Under the pieces are notes generated by a model. The model had not been told where the DNA came from. It saw nothing but the letters and a program-made list of their open reading frames with translations, and ran no database searches. Shown piece by piece: positions 46,585 to 58,450 of a DNA stretch of 64,000 nt. The stretch comes from Daucus carota subsp. sativus (lineage: Eukaryota; Streptophyta; Magnoliopsida; Apiales; Apiaceae). The stretch spans positions 25,160,527 to 25,224,526 of the forward strand of contig NC_030384.2 of the NCBI RefSeq assembly GCF_001625215.2, in the 5' to 3' direction. Within the stretch, counting starts at the first letter, position 1; every line of letters begins with the position of its first letter. The position numbers and the translations under genes are program-made.

Positions 46585-47233
46585 GAGAAAAGTGCACAAA
46601 AACTTTGTGTACCTGAACTTTAACTATTACACCACTTTCAATAATGTACTTTAATATCCTACATTCGATGTACTGTACTTTTTAATTTTATGCAGTTAGT
46701 GTACAGCCGTTAGACAACGCCTAACGCCGTGAGATTAAATTGTAATTAGCAGGTTTAATTATGTTGGTAACGGCTATTTTTAAGTTCTTTAAAGTCTTTT
46801 CCCAACCCATCACTTTGCATAGACCCATCCTAGAAACAAACCCTAAATCTCCCTCTCTCTCTAAACCCTAAATCTCCTTCTCTCTTTATCTCTACTCTTG
46901 AATAGATGGCCGCAGCAAACAGTAGCAACACCAATTCTGGAGACTCTTGTGGGATTCCAGATCTCGATCTATGTTTCTGTGACAAATGTGTTGTTGAGAG
47001 TTACCGTTGGTTTGAGGAAAATGCAAATAGGAAGAAGCTTGAGTGCCCCAAAGGGTGGAAGGGTTGTCGGTTGTGCATACCATGGCTAATTACAATTTAA
47101 TCTCCCAGCGTTAGGCGTTGTCTAACGGTTGTACACAATTAAAAAGTATAATACATCGGGTGTAGGATATTAAAGTACAGTATTGAAAGTGCTGTAATGG
47201 TTAAAGTTCAAGTACAAAAAGTACACTTTTCTC
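46585..47233 (+). mobile_element. Pack-MULE carrying a GRF-type zinc-finger-like ORF
   Basis: Terminal inverted repeats of about 165 bp (GAGAAAAGTGCACAAAAACT at the left, the inverse at the right) and a perfect 9-bp target duplication AAAAATTAT at 46576-46584 and 47234-47242 define the element. The centre (about 46755-47085) is unrelated gene-like DNA with a leader containing two copies of aaaccctaaatctcc. It inserted upstream of the asparagine synthetase TATA box, with its ORF pointing away from that gene. Confidence 0.85.
46906..47100 (+). CDS. Small GRF-zinc-finger-like ORF inside the Pack-MULE
   Basis: The frame encodes 64 residues: MAAANSSNTNSGDSCGIPDL, then a CFCDKC...SYRWFEENANRKKLECPKG stretch. 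The spacing of cysteines with W-x-E/T-x-N and R-x-x-x-x-C-P is that of GRF zinc fingers, small nucleic-acid-binding modules often seen near plant transposons. The last codons and the TAA come from the right terminal repeat, so the original gene was cut after the zinc finger. An atypical C-x-C-x2-C start and loss of the usual glycine-arginine pair make function uncertain. It may be transcribed, since a leader-like segment was captured with it. Confidence 0.45.
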   Translation: MAAANSSNTNSGDSCGIPDLDLCFCDKCVVESYRWFEENANRKKLECPKGWKGCRLCIPWLITI

Positions 47234-47242
47234 AAAAATTAT

Positions 47243-48033
47243 TTAGTTCCACTTTATTTTGTTATGTTATACTGCTCTTCCCATTCAATTGTTTCCACTC
47301 AATTGGTATTGTATCACCGAGGAGACCACGAAACTCATTTTAATATTCCCATAAAATATAGTTTGATTAAGTTGAATTTTTCCCTCTTCTAATTAAATAT
47401 TTAATGTTATAGGAAAATAAATTATGAAATTATAATTTATGTACGTCTTAAAATATATGTCGAGCAACAAAAAAATTGTAAATAAAATGAGAGAGACTGT
47501 GGGAGTATTTTTAAAATCACATTGAGAAGAAATATATCATCCTATTATATAATACATTCACCAACTTATTCTGTGTTTAGAACTTATCACTCTACTATAA
47601 CTTTTTCTTTTTTGTCATTAATTTTAGGTTCTTTTTTCCTTTTTCTTTTTTGTCATAAGAAAAATATATAAAAATAGAGTTTTAATTTAATTAAAAAGAA
47701 AGATTAGTACAAGAAATTGAAGTAGTCTGAACATGAGCATATGCATAATCATTGAAATTTGAATAGTTAATCCTTTTTATTTATGCAAATTTTAAAATTA
47801 ATAGAATGTCGTTTTATTTTAAACAAGTGATGCAAACAACACCTAAAATTTGTCGATAACCCACTTCACGAACGAATGAAGTGATCTATTTGATAACTAA
47901 TTGTATTTAAGTTTTTATTTTAATCCTATTTCAATATTAAAAAAGAATTATATTCAAATATAATAATATTATTTATAAAATAAATATACTTATCTAATAT
48001 GTTCAGAATAAATCCTTCGCTAATCCAATATGA
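47243..48033. other. Gene-free AT-rich stretch
   Basis: No exon or defined element. It includes a short internal repeat (ctttttctttttttgtcat...) near 47600-47655. Confidence 0.5.
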
Positions 48034-48472
48034 GGGTTGTATTCGATTGAGATTTCTTTCATTCATGAAATGTGTGGGTATTCAATTAAGATTGTTTAAA
48101 ACCTGTTAAAATATTGAGATATTCGATTGAGATTTTAAATTATACTATAAAATGTGATGGTATTCAATCAGGATATCAAAGCTTAAGAAACCGATGGATT
48201 GGAATTGTTTAAAATGTGATGATATTCAATGCTGACGAATTTTTATAGATTTCATAAAATGATGAATTACATAGGATTGCTCAGTGTATTTTAGGATTTT
48301 TTTAAATCTTACCAAAATCTATGAAATTTTGATGTATTATGTTTAACTTCTAAAAAATTAAAATTAATTCTGTGATATTTTATCCAAAATTCACATAAAA
48401 CCAAATTCACATGTAATTTATTAAAATTCATAAACTACAAAAAATTTATTAAAATCTCAGTCGAATTCATCT
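48034..48472. mobile_element. MITE-like element with TATTCGATTGAGATTT repeats
   Basis: The left end GGGTTGTATTCGATTGAGAT pairs with aaatctcagtcgaattcat at the right. The phrase tattc(a/g)at(t/c)(g/a)agat recurs inside at about 48073, 48121 and 48161. It is related to the element at 59262. The target duplication is unclear. Confidence 0.55.
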
Positions 48473-48652
48473 TTAATTTTCAATAAAAACACTAGTTTAA
48501 TATGTTCAGATTTCACTTTTAAAAAAAATAAAAATTGTCCGTAATCCTGATTAATACACACCTTAAGAGTATTTATCTTCTCTCGAATGTCAATTTTGTG
48601 ATACTACATTGGAGATAAGTGCCGGATAATTGGGATTGATTGAAGATTGAAA

Positions 48653-51600
48653 ATGGGTTTTTTGCAGAACAAATACTGGGTACTCAGACATGGCAAAAGC
48701 ATTCCAAATGACCAGGGTATCATCGTTTCTTCCATGGTAATGCTCTTTCTTTCTATTTTGAACTATAACAATCGTTCCTTTATATGTTTAGGTTCAGTTA
48801 CAACAGATTCTGTTATTTGCATACTAGTATTCTGTTTCCCTTTCTTCTGTAATGTGGTGGTCTACTGCCTACTGGTCTTGTCTTTTCTTGGGCAATTTTT
48901 CGATTTTCGAGTTTTCGAGGTTAGAATGTAGAGGTTTGGTTATGCTTGTGCCAATTGAATTTTACTTTTCTTGACAGGAGAATGGTGTACTTGACAAATA
49001 CAAGTTAGCCCCTGAAGGTATTGATCAAGCTCGATTGGCTGGACAGACGTTCCTTAAGGTAAGCGCTAGCTGTTTGCTTATCTACTTTTTGATCATGTAA
49101 GGAGGAAATGCTGGTCGAGCACTGAGCATGTCTCTAGTTGTTACTAGTTGCGGTTAACAATTTAATGTAATTGAGTTGATACTATTGTTGTAACTAGTTT
49201 GGCTGGAAAGGTGAGTTGTTTGAAAAATGGAGGACTTAGAATGACTTTAAACTAGTTTATGCATATTAGAAATTTGTAAATAATTGATGTGAAATGACCA
49301 ACGGTAGCCAGGTAATAGCTGGAATCAGCTAGCATTGTTAAATTCATCTTTACAGTAAGAGAATGTTATGATGTACAATTTTTGATCTGCCTCCCGGTCT
49401 TTTCACATATGAGTTCAGGTACAAAACCTTTATACTTAGCAGTTCCCAATAAAAAAATTCAAGAGGTCCATTATGTGCTATGTGCCAGGCTGCCAGCTAA
49501 TGTTTCCCTCATATGTGCTAACTTCAAAATATATGCTCGACTACAATTCGTGATTATAGATATCTTGTCTCATGAGTCACAACTCATGACATCATGATGT
49601 GAATTGCTAGGCGTTGGGTTCAGATCAATTATTTTTAACAGTGGTCTCAGTAAAGTATACAGACATATTTGTAATAGTATATTATTAGTTTCATTGTATA
49701 ACGCTGAAGCATGTGGAAAATGCATAGCAGTCAAGTAATATAAATGTGTCTAGGATATACTTATATTTACCTGACGTAAGATTATTTTTAATATCCTCCT
49801 AGTACTTGTATATGACCTAGCTTCAGTGTTATCAGTATTCATATGTCCAATAATTGGTCGGATGTTGTCCGTGTTTATATGCACAGGAACTTGAGAAAAA
49901 TCACTTGTCGATCAAAGACGTTCGAATCTGTTACTCTCCATTCTCAAGGACACGTCACACAGCTGAAATGGTCGCATCTGTTTTGGATCTTCCCTTTGAA
50001 GGGCCTCAATGTAAGGTAATCTTTGTTAATCACAGTTGAGAATCGTCTGACCTTTAGCTGTTGTGACGTGAGTTTATGATTGCTGATTATGGTTCTCAGT
50101 AAGTGACCTCTGGGATGAGCATTATGGCATTGATGCTCATAACTTGTAAGGAGATTTAAGATACTATTCCACTAGTGACCCATAACCATAAGTCCATAGC
50201 AGGAATACTGTTCCACTAGTGACCCGTAAGTCCATAACATATCTACCTGTTCAAGTCTCCAGTTCTTTTAGTCAACCACAATCTACTTCAGATGTAATTT
50301 ATAATTATACAATCGTCTTCTTTTCTACCGTGCTTTAATTATAGTTATGAGCAAACTGGATATGAGATTAACCTTACCTGAGGCATCTGCAGGCATGGGT
50401 TAAACGACTACAGATAGGCGTTTCACATTGTTCTGATTTATTTAGTTAAGTCATGTATGCACATGAACTGATATTTTTATTAACATTTTCACTTTAGGTA
50501 ATTTCGTTTCTTCTTTTGTAAAAGCATGATTTGCAAATTGCATAATATGAATGATATAACTATTATTTATTTATTATGGTTGTATTTCGTGTTATATATA
50601 TGTTACATAAATTTTAATAAATAGGTAACACCGAAGTAGTGATTTAGCAAAAATTTGTTTATAAACAAAAATCAAATTTATTTAAAAATTGAAAAGCATT
50701 ATAAGTACAGCATGTGTAAAATATGGGGGGGGAGGGGGGGGGGGGAATCAATTGTCAGTTAAAATAAAGAAGATAATATATATTAATATGTACGATTTTA
50801 ATTGCTTATTAGTTATTAATATAAAATATTTGAGAAATAATAAGGACGGTGAATTCAACAAATATGGTTTTGTTTCCAGATTTGTCTGTAAAACATGTGA
50901 TTCTGTGATTGTTATATAGAATATTAGTTTTTGTCCCCTGTATCTGACCAAGTATATCGTTACCTAAACACATGGAGTAGTTCAGCTCAATTATTTGTTG
51001 AATTATATTCGGGGAATATAATTGCTTAAAGTCTTAGAGTTCTCACAGTTATCATCAGCTTTTAGCCTTTGTTATACAACACCTTCAGAATTTCTGGACA
51101 GGTTGTGAAAGATCTCCATGAACGTTACTTCGGACCATCATTTGAGCTTATGTCTCATGATAAAGTAAGTATTGTTGATATCAATTTCATTTATTTTCCT
51201 TTGGCATGATAGCCAATTGTTGTAGCTTCCCAATTGTGCGCACTGTGCAGTTTCTCTTAAAGTTCAGTTCACTTTAAATTTCTATTTGGCTTCACTGAGG
51301 TGAGAATTTCTTGCTACTCTTGGTAACACAGTATGCAGACATATGGGCACTCGACAAGAAGGATCCATTTCAGCCTCCAGAAGGTGGAGAAAGTGTTGCA
51401 GACGTTGTTTCTAGACTTACAAATGCTCTGCTAACCATAGAGGCAGAATTTAAAGGGTAATGATCAGCAACTTTAATATCACTCGCTTTGGCATAGTATG
51501 ATATGTAGCTTCTGCATAATATGGATCTCTATGTAATCCAATTTGTATTCTTTAAAGCATGAGAACTTTTAGCTTGTTTGAGCTGTTTCGACATATGCGT

Positions 51601-51798
51601 TGCAGGTGTGCAGTCTTGGTTGTCAGCCATGGCGATCCTTTGCAGATTTTGCAGACAATACTAAATGCAGCTAAGGATACTAAAGGATCAGATAGTAACG
51701 ACTTGACATCTAGAATTCAGGCTGTCAAGTTACCATCGATAATATCACAGCATCGGAAGTTTGCTTTGCTAACAGGAGAAATCCGAGCGGTTATATGA
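48653..51798 (+). CDS. Histidine-phosphatase (phosphoglycerate-mutase-like) protein
   Basis: Six exons: 48653-48736, 48978-49058, 49887-50015, 51102-51164, 51332-51456 and 51606-51798, all GT-AG, joining to 675 nt (224 residues). The start MGFLQNKYWVLRHGKS puts the catalytic RHG motif at residues 12-14, with His13 as the phospho-acceptor. CYSPFSRTRHTAE supplies the conserved Arg76, and LVVSHGDP the second His169. GESVADVVSRL is the usual middle segment. This is the plant branch resembling At3g05170-type phosphoglycerate mutase-family proteins, probably phosphatases of small molecules rather than glycolytic mutases; the substrate is unknown. No transit peptide is obvious. Introns 2 and 3 are long (0.8 and 1.1 kb); intron 3 contains a G-run at 50725-50745. 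It appears intact. Confidence 0.92.
50725..50745. repeat. Poly(G) run in an intron
   Basis: About 20 G with one A interruption, inside intron 3 of the histidine-phosphatase gene. Confidence 0.9.
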
Positions 51799-52507
51799 TG
51801 GCGCTTTACTTGTGTCCCGCCAAATCTTATAGTATGTCATAGTCATAAGAGTGGCCTGAAATTTGTCTTGTTGGGCTCATCTATTTAAAAGTCTGATACA
51901 GCTGATTTATTTCTTTAGAACTTGTGACTTATAGTTATTTGTTGAATCTAAAATTTGATGTAAACATGATCCCAAGGGCTAACTGAACCCAGTTCGGCTT
52001 CGGTCGTCGGCCCCCTGTCATCAGGTCACCAACTCAGTTAAACGGGTTATTTTCTCTCCGACCACGGATCCCATATGAACCAGGTATCCTGGAAAAGGCA
52101 GAATATTCCAACGGGTGATCCTTTTGTTAGGATTTTTCAGATAGAAAAAGGAAGAAAATCCTGATTATTCAGGACTTAATTAAATTTTGTTCGTTTAAAT
52201 GTTTACATGTAGCACTTGATTCTCTCTATTTTGTATCATTACAATTTACAAGGCAGTATGATTATTTGGCAACTCTAGAAAATATGAAACACTATTAATT
52301 GGGTTGATGCACCAAATTAAACAAGAAGCCCAATACAGAACTTACAAATAACACTGTAAATAATTGGGCTTAGGTATCAGCCTTAAAGTATAAGCCCAAA
52401 ACAAGATAATGCTTCCCAAACAGAGCTGTCTGCTCAGTCCCTGACCAGTGACCACCGTTGTTATCCTTGGCTACCACCAGTGATTTATTAAATTAATCTT
52501 AATCTCT
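51799..52507. other. 3' flank of the histidine-phosphatase gene
   Basis: Its 3' UTR probably covers the first few hundred bases. No other gene or element was recognised. Confidence 0.5.
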
Positions 52508-53010
52508 GACTTTTTGAAAAAAAAAAATAATTCAATAATGCAAAGTCATACGTCGTCTGCAGATATAATCGAAATTGAACAAACGCAGAATCATATTGTC
52601 GCGATTCTTTAAGAGATACTCCCTCCGTCCCTCCCATTTCTTTACACTTTCCTTTTTGGGATGTCCCATCCAATTCTTTACATTTCAAAACTTACCCAAA
52701 ATAGTCAATGGGTCCCACCACTTCTTCACTTTTCTTTCCTTTTCACACTACTTTTACTCCACTATCTTCTTTTTATACATTAAAAATCACCACTTCACCC
52801 ACTTTTCTTTCTCTTTTCCACTACTTTATACATATTTCTTAACCTCCGTGCCCAACCCAAACGATAAGAATTGGGAGGGACGGAGGGAGTATGTACCTAC
52901 TGTAAAGTCTGTAATACTCTCAATATTGTTTTGAGCAATCGATTATAAATGTATCACCATACAAACCTTTATCACTGAATCACAAACAAAACCCAAATAT
53001 ATTGGACTTA
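52508..53010 (-). mobile_element. Second copy of the 29.3-kb retroposon, split by a MITE
   Basis: Stretches such as atacgtcgtctgcagatataatcgaaattgaac and gttttgagcaatcgattataaatg, then cacaaacaaaacccaaatatattgg, match 29350-29400, 29495-29520 and 29645-29668 of the element at 29297 in order and orientation. A Stowaway MITE sits in the middle. The copy is more decayed than the first and has no poly(A) tail or clear target duplication that I could define. Confidence 0.6.
52619..52889. mobile_element. Stowaway MITE nested in the retroposon copy
   Basis: CTCCCTCCGTCCCTCCCATTT at the left and GGGAGGGACGGAGGGAG at the right, with TA at 52617-52618 and 52890-52891; 271 bp. Confidence 0.9.
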
Positions 53011-53415
53011 AAATCAATTTTCGTTTAATCAAACAGTAAATTTTAATTTATTTTTAATGAGTATAAAGTCACAATCAAATATTAGACAATCATCATATTC
53101 TTTTATAATTAAATTTTAGATCAAAGTTTATTCTTTCAAGTTCTAATAAAATTAGTTTCCTTTGTAATGTTATAAAATCTCATAGAAATGATAGATAGTC
53201 GGTTGAATATGTAGAGAAGGAAACAAGAGCAGCCAACACCTCGCACTTAAAAGTCCACAAGGGCTGGCCGCTAGCCACACCAAAAGAAAGAGACATCCTC
53301 ATTCCACATTTTGTTTTAGCTAATCTTCTTCAATTAGAATATACTTTAACGTGGGATGACACAAATAAAGTAGCGAACAACTGATATTATTGGAAATAAA
53401 TAGAACCGGAGGAAT

Positions 53416-53925
53416 TAGGGGTGAGCAAAACCGAACCGGAACCGAAAAACCGGACCGAACCGTGTAAATTCGGTTCGGTTCGGTCCAAATTTTCTGAAAG
53501 TTCGGTCCATTCGGTCCGGACCGAATAGACCGAAATAAAGTTCGGTTCGGTCCGGTCCGTAAAAAAATATTTCGGTCCGGACCGAATAGACCGAATTGTC
53601 CAAAATATATATAATTTTAATTTATATTTATATTATATATGTATCTTATATGTTATAATTTTAATATCTAGTTTGTAAATTTAATTATATGTATCTTTAA
53701 TGAATTGGGGGTGATTAATTAATATGAAAATTTTAAAATAAATCATGAATTTTAGTTTTATTTATAATATTTTTTTTATTTTTAAAATAATTTCGGTTCC
53801 TTCGGTCCGGTTCGGTCCATTATTAAATTTCGGTCCGGTTCGGTCCGAAAAAAATCTAAATTTCGGTTCTCGGTCTATTCGGTTCGGTCCGGTTTTGGAC
53901 CGAACCGACCGAATGCTCACCCCTA
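53416..53925. mobile_element. hAT-type MITE with GGTTCGGTCC subterminal repeats
   Basis: The ends TAGGGGTGAGCA and TGCTCACCCCTA are perfect 12-bp inverted repeats. The 8-bp duplication GGAGGAAT (53408-53415 and 53926-53933) is exact, the hAT signature. Both subterminal regions contain many copies of cggttcggtcc / ggaccgaacc, giving a strongly self-complementary 510-bp element. Confidence 0.9.
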
Positions 53926-54009
53926 GGAGGAATATCCAATAATCTGAAATCCAAGACCATGCATAACGCAATGCTTTCTCGGTCGTTGACTGCCCCTCAA
54001 TATTGACTA

Positions 54010-54289
54010 TCCCCTCCGTCCTACGATTCTTTATAGTTTTCTTTTTCGGATGTCCCATTTATTTCTTTACATTACAAAACCTTTTTAAAATAATTAATAC
54101 GTCTCACCTCTTTTCCAATTTTCCTCCCATTTCACACTACTTTTATTCCATTATCTTCATTTTATATATTAAAAATCAATGGTTCCACCACTTCACCCAC
54201 TTTTTTTTTTTATCTTTTCCACTACTTTACATATATCTCTTAATCTCCATGCTCAAATCCATGTAAACAATTGGGTGGGATGGAGAGAG
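54010..54289. mobile_element. Stowaway MITE (diverged ends)
   Basis: TCCCCTCCGTCCTACGATTC at the left, GGGTGGGATGGAGAGAG at the right, TA on both sides (54008-54009, 54290-54291). Its interior resembles the MITE at 52619 (acattacaaaacc, ctaccacttcaccca-like phrases). Confidence 0.8.
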
Positions 54290-54392
54290 TAACTATTTAG
54301 GAGTTTTTTTCCATATAAATGTGTAGATTAGATTCGATCGGTGTATATTAGTTCTTTTCTTTGACCATGCAATATATTCTTTTATAGAAAAA

Positions 54393-55136
54393 TAGTGAAA
54401 AAAGCCGCGTTTCGCGGCGGTGTTATAAATTTTGATATGAATAACATAAAAATTATTTTGAGTCAATCTTCCTGTTAAACATATCTTTAATAAATAAAAT
54501 TATAATTAATATAAAAATTTGTATAAGTGGCCATCATGTCAAACACAATACTGATAATAAAATTAGCTCGAACTTCCCTCCCGTCAAAGACAATATTAAT
54601 CAATAATTATTATTTTTAAGATAAAATTAAATATTATAATTTAGATCAAAATTAGTTTGAGTCGCTCTCTTGTCAAATACAATACTAATAACAAAACATT
54701 ATAATTTAGATATAAGATATTAGTTCGAGTCGCTTTACTGTCAAACACAATACTAATAAAATTATTCTAATTATGATAAAATTAAAGATTATAACTGGAT
54801 AAAAATTAATTTGAACCGCGGTACCGTTTTAACAAAAAGAATATATTATAACATGGACAAAAAATTATTTTAGCCACTTACCCGTCAAACATAATACTAA
54901 TAGAAAATTTATTATTATTTAGATAAAAATTAGTTTAGGCCGCCTCCCGTGCCCGTCAAACACAATACTAATCAAGAACTATTTACATTATTATTATAAG
55001 ATCAATATATGATTCCTATTTTATATATCCTATTTTATTTTGTAATTATTTTGCCGTTTTAACCAAAAAAAATTATAACATAGATAAAAATTATATTAGT
55101 CACTGTCCCGTCAAACATAATACTAATATTATATTA
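54393..55136 (-). mobile_element. Helitron-like 3' terminus with GCCGCG hairpin (first of cluster)
   Basis: On the minus strand a GCCGCG-AAA-CGCGGC hairpin (54404-54418) is followed by TTTTTTCACTA. This closely matches the end at 55134 except that the last bases read CTAT instead of CTRR. The body to the right carries the GTCAAACACAATACTAAT repeats. The 5' end was not identified. Confidence 0.5.
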
Positions 55137-55770
55137 GTGAAAAAAGCCGCGCTTCGCGGCGGCGTCATGATTTTTTTTTTAAATTCTGATATGAACTAAT
55201 GTTATAACAACTTAAAAATTCTTTAATGTTATAATAGCTTAAAAATTCTTTTGAGTCATTTCCCGTAAAACATATCACTGATAAAAAAATATTATAATTA
55301 GTATAAAAATTTGCTTAAGTGGCCCTCATTTAATATTCAATCAGACTATCAAGAATCTTTGGATGTATGATATATTAAGGTGTATTGTCGTAAAAATTTG
55401 TTTGCTTCATAAAAGCCGTTTGATATAAAGTGTGATTACTTGGCGGCGGCGTGTAATATCTATTCGTAAATTATGAAATAAAATAATATATGAAACTTGT
55501 AATATTAAAAATTATAATTGGATAAAAATTATTTTGAACCGTGGTCCTGTTTTAACAAAAAAATATATTATAACATAGATAAAAAAAATTATTTAGCCAC
55601 TTTCCCGTCAAACAAAATACTAATAAAAAAATTATTATTATTTAGATAAAAATTAGTTTGGGCCGCCTCCCCTACCCGTCAAACACAATACTAACAGAAA
55701 ATTATTATTATTTAGATAAAAATTAGCTTGGGCCGCCTCCCGTGCCCGTCAAACATAATACTAATCAAGA
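54530..55770. repeat. Dispersed direct repeats, GTCAAACACAATACTAAT family
   Basis: About ten copies of (ccc)gtcaaacacaatactaat occur at roughly 54540, 54585, 54673, 54739, 54884, 54955, 55108, 55606, 55678 and 55747. They are spaced by 45-150 bp with shared flanks (tagataaaaattagttt, gggccgcctccc). The three rightmost form a clear tandem of about 70 bp. Confidence 0.75.
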
Positions 55771-56050
55771 ATCATAAAATCAATATATGATTCCAATTTT
55801 ATATATCCTATTTATTTATTATTATTTTTATTTAATGATTCCTATTTGTTAGTTAAAAAATATTATTCTTTTATTATTCTAATTTGTGTGCTATTAGTTT
55901 TTTTTAATGATTATTATCTTTATAGTCCTTAATTTTCTACTCGAAATTTAAAAAAATTATAAGACTAAATCGAAAATAAAAATTGTACGTATTACCTTAC
56001 AAATTTTAAATATAAATTGTATTTTTTTGATTGTTAGTTTAAATAAATAA
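55134..56050 (-). mobile_element. Helitron-like element, minus orientation
   Basis: Minus strand: GCCGCG-AAG-CGCGGC hairpin (55146-55160), TTTTTTCA, then CTAA at 55137-55134 followed by T, fitting hairpin plus CTRR and insertion before T. The left neighbour has the same terminus. The right (5') boundary is not determined; the stated end is where the shared repeats stop. Confidence 0.5.
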
Positions 56051-56429
56051 AATCCTATTTCTTTTGGGATTCCTAAATAAGAAGATCCTTGAATTTGGTT
56101 TTTTGAATTATAATTTTTTTTTGAATCCAAATTATAATTTAATTTATTATTGGAAATTCAAGAAAATTATAAGACTGAATGAACTATTGTCGAGATTGGT
56201 CGTAAGTCCATACATACTATTTGAATGAGGTTGTGAAGATGTCAAAATGTTTTATGTTATTTTCTTGTTGATTATTATGGAACGACGTGAGTTTAGCGCT
56301 ACGAACATGTTTAGACAATGTAGGTTACGGAAGATGCTGATTTTTATTTTTTTAAATATATAATTTGAAAAAAATTAATAAAATAAGATTATAAATTTCA
56401 CAACTTTTTTTGATTATGATTCGAACATA

Positions 56430-56752
56430 TTTAGATTATTTTTTCAATATATCTTATCGAAAATAAAATTTTATAATATAAACTCAACTACATCTTCAAT
56501 ATATCTTATCGAAAATAAGAATCGTATATATTACTTAACAAATACTAAATACAAATTGTATTTTATCTATCGAACAATTCTAGATACGCCAACTTTATGA
56601 TTCAAACATATTTAGATTATTCTTCTATATATCTTATCGAAAATAAAATTTTATAATATAAAATTCAACTACATCTTCAATATATCTTATCGAAAATAAG
56701 AATTGTATATATTACTTAACAAATATTAAATATAAATTGTATTTTATCTATT
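56430..56752. repeat. Direct duplication of about 180 bp
   Basis: Two copies of a segment containing atatcttatcgaaaataaaa, then ttataatataaa, aactacatcttcaatatatc and attacttaacaaatactaaa start at about 56430 and 56610. They differ by a few substitutions and gaps. AT-rich and non-coding. Confidence 0.75.
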
Positions 56753-57064
56753 ATTATCAGTTTGAATAAATATAATCCTATTTCTTTTAGGATTACTAAA
56801 TAGAAAAAAAAATGTATCATCTTTAGAATTCAATAAGAAATATTATTTTATCATCTTTAGAATACAATAAGAAATACTAAATATGAAAAGAATTGTATTA
56901 TATTTAGAATTCAATGGGAGAAGAATTGTATTACCTTTAGAATTCTTGAACCTGATTTTTTGAATTATAACTATATTTTCTCTCCGAAATTTAAGAAAAA
57001 TCAGAAGACTGAATCGAACAATTCTAGATACGTCCGCATCCTACTTTATATATATATATTGATA

Positions 57065-57349
57065 CTCCTTCCGTCTCATTTTATATTCTTTTTTGGGATG
57101 TCCTAGAACCTATTATACTTACTATTTTTGAACACTACTTTTCGCTATTACACCAACTACTTCTCTATCTTATATTCTCTTTTTTATTAAATAAACAGTA
57201 TTACATCCACTACTTTCCTCCACTATTTCAAATTTATTATTAAATATTGATTGGCCCCACCACTTACCCACTTTTCAACAAAATTTACTATCTTTTTTCT
57301 TAATCTCCGTGGAAGTCAAATCAGCTCACATAAAATGAGACGGAGGGAG
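57065..57349. mobile_element. Stowaway MITE
   Basis: CTCCTTCCGTCTCATTTTAT at the left, ATAAAATGAGACGGAGGGAG at the right, TA at 57063-57064 and 57350-57351. Interior phrases match the MITE at 28974 in inverted orientation. Confidence 0.88.
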
Positions 57350-58450
57350 TACTGTGCAATATGTTTAAATTTTCTTGATATACACAAATTTTTATATTAC
57401 AACAATTTACATAAAAAGTAAGGTTAATACGAATAAGATATTGAGGATTAGTATTAATTTTGTATATACGATTTTTAGAACGAGAACCCTTATATACGCA
57501 TTTTTGTATATTATTTCCTAAAAGACTTGTACATATTTTTAGAATACATATCTTACATACATTAACATATTTTGATATCACAAATATAATCTTATTTTCT
57601 TACTCTTTTCAATCATATATAAAGTCACATATTCGTATAAACTTGACTAGTTAATAATTGATATTACCATCTCATCATCAATAACCACGGTTCAGAAAAA
57701 TGCTGCAAAGAAATATGAGTGGGTTGCCAAATCAATTTTTTAAAATTTTAACTTGAAAGGGATTCAAAACATACATATGTTATTAGCATGTATTTGATGA
57801 GGAAAAAGCTGTACATAAAAAATATCGGAGACTATATTGTGCTAGATGGTATTATAACACCCGTACGTATACATAAAAAATTTAGGGTTAAGTTGTTGAG
57901 CGCTCCCTTTTTTTCCCATATATTACTAACATACATGTAACTGATTTTTTGAACAGACGGCTGAACCGAAGGCATTCGTCACCCATTGTTCATCATCATC
58001 CTATCGTTATCCAACTTTGTCTTATCTTGTGTGTTATAAAATTTAATTTTTATTTTCTTCTCAAATTTCACTTTTTGTTCTTATTTAGATTTGTGTGTGA
58101 CACAAAATTTGTATAATCGTCATTATTGTCATAGAAATAGAAAATTAAGTCTACTTTCCATTATATCCCCCAAATAACAAGATTAGAATTAGTGTTTAAA
58201 TTTTCAATTAAATAATCAACCGATTTTAAATATCGATAAAACCTGAGATCGTTTCTGAAATACAAGTTTGTGAGTATTTATTAATTCATACTACTAATTC
58301 GTTGTCCCTAGCATTGAAAAAAAAGGAGGAAACGAGAACAAGATATTATGAAAGGGAGCGGGAATGAGTAAAACACATCGATTAGCGGTGACAAAGGAAG
58401 AAATGAGAACGATATTATGAGAAGGAATGAGAACGAGTAAATACATAAAT
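57350..58450. other. Gene-free AT-rich stretch
   Basis: No supported exon. A short near-duplication (aaatgagaacgatattatga / gaacaagatattatgaaa) lies at about 58335-58435. Confidence 0.5.

Noticed and set aside
53415-54058. Open frames with repeated RTDRTE / FGPVR phrases
   Set aside because: Produced by the subterminal repeats of the hAT MITE at 53416-53925, not by a protein gene.
54530-55770. Regularly recurring 18-20 bp motif considered as a CRISPR-like array
   Set aside because: Spacing is irregular, spacers are related to one another, the motif is not an exact repeat, and the DNA is a plant nuclear transposon region.
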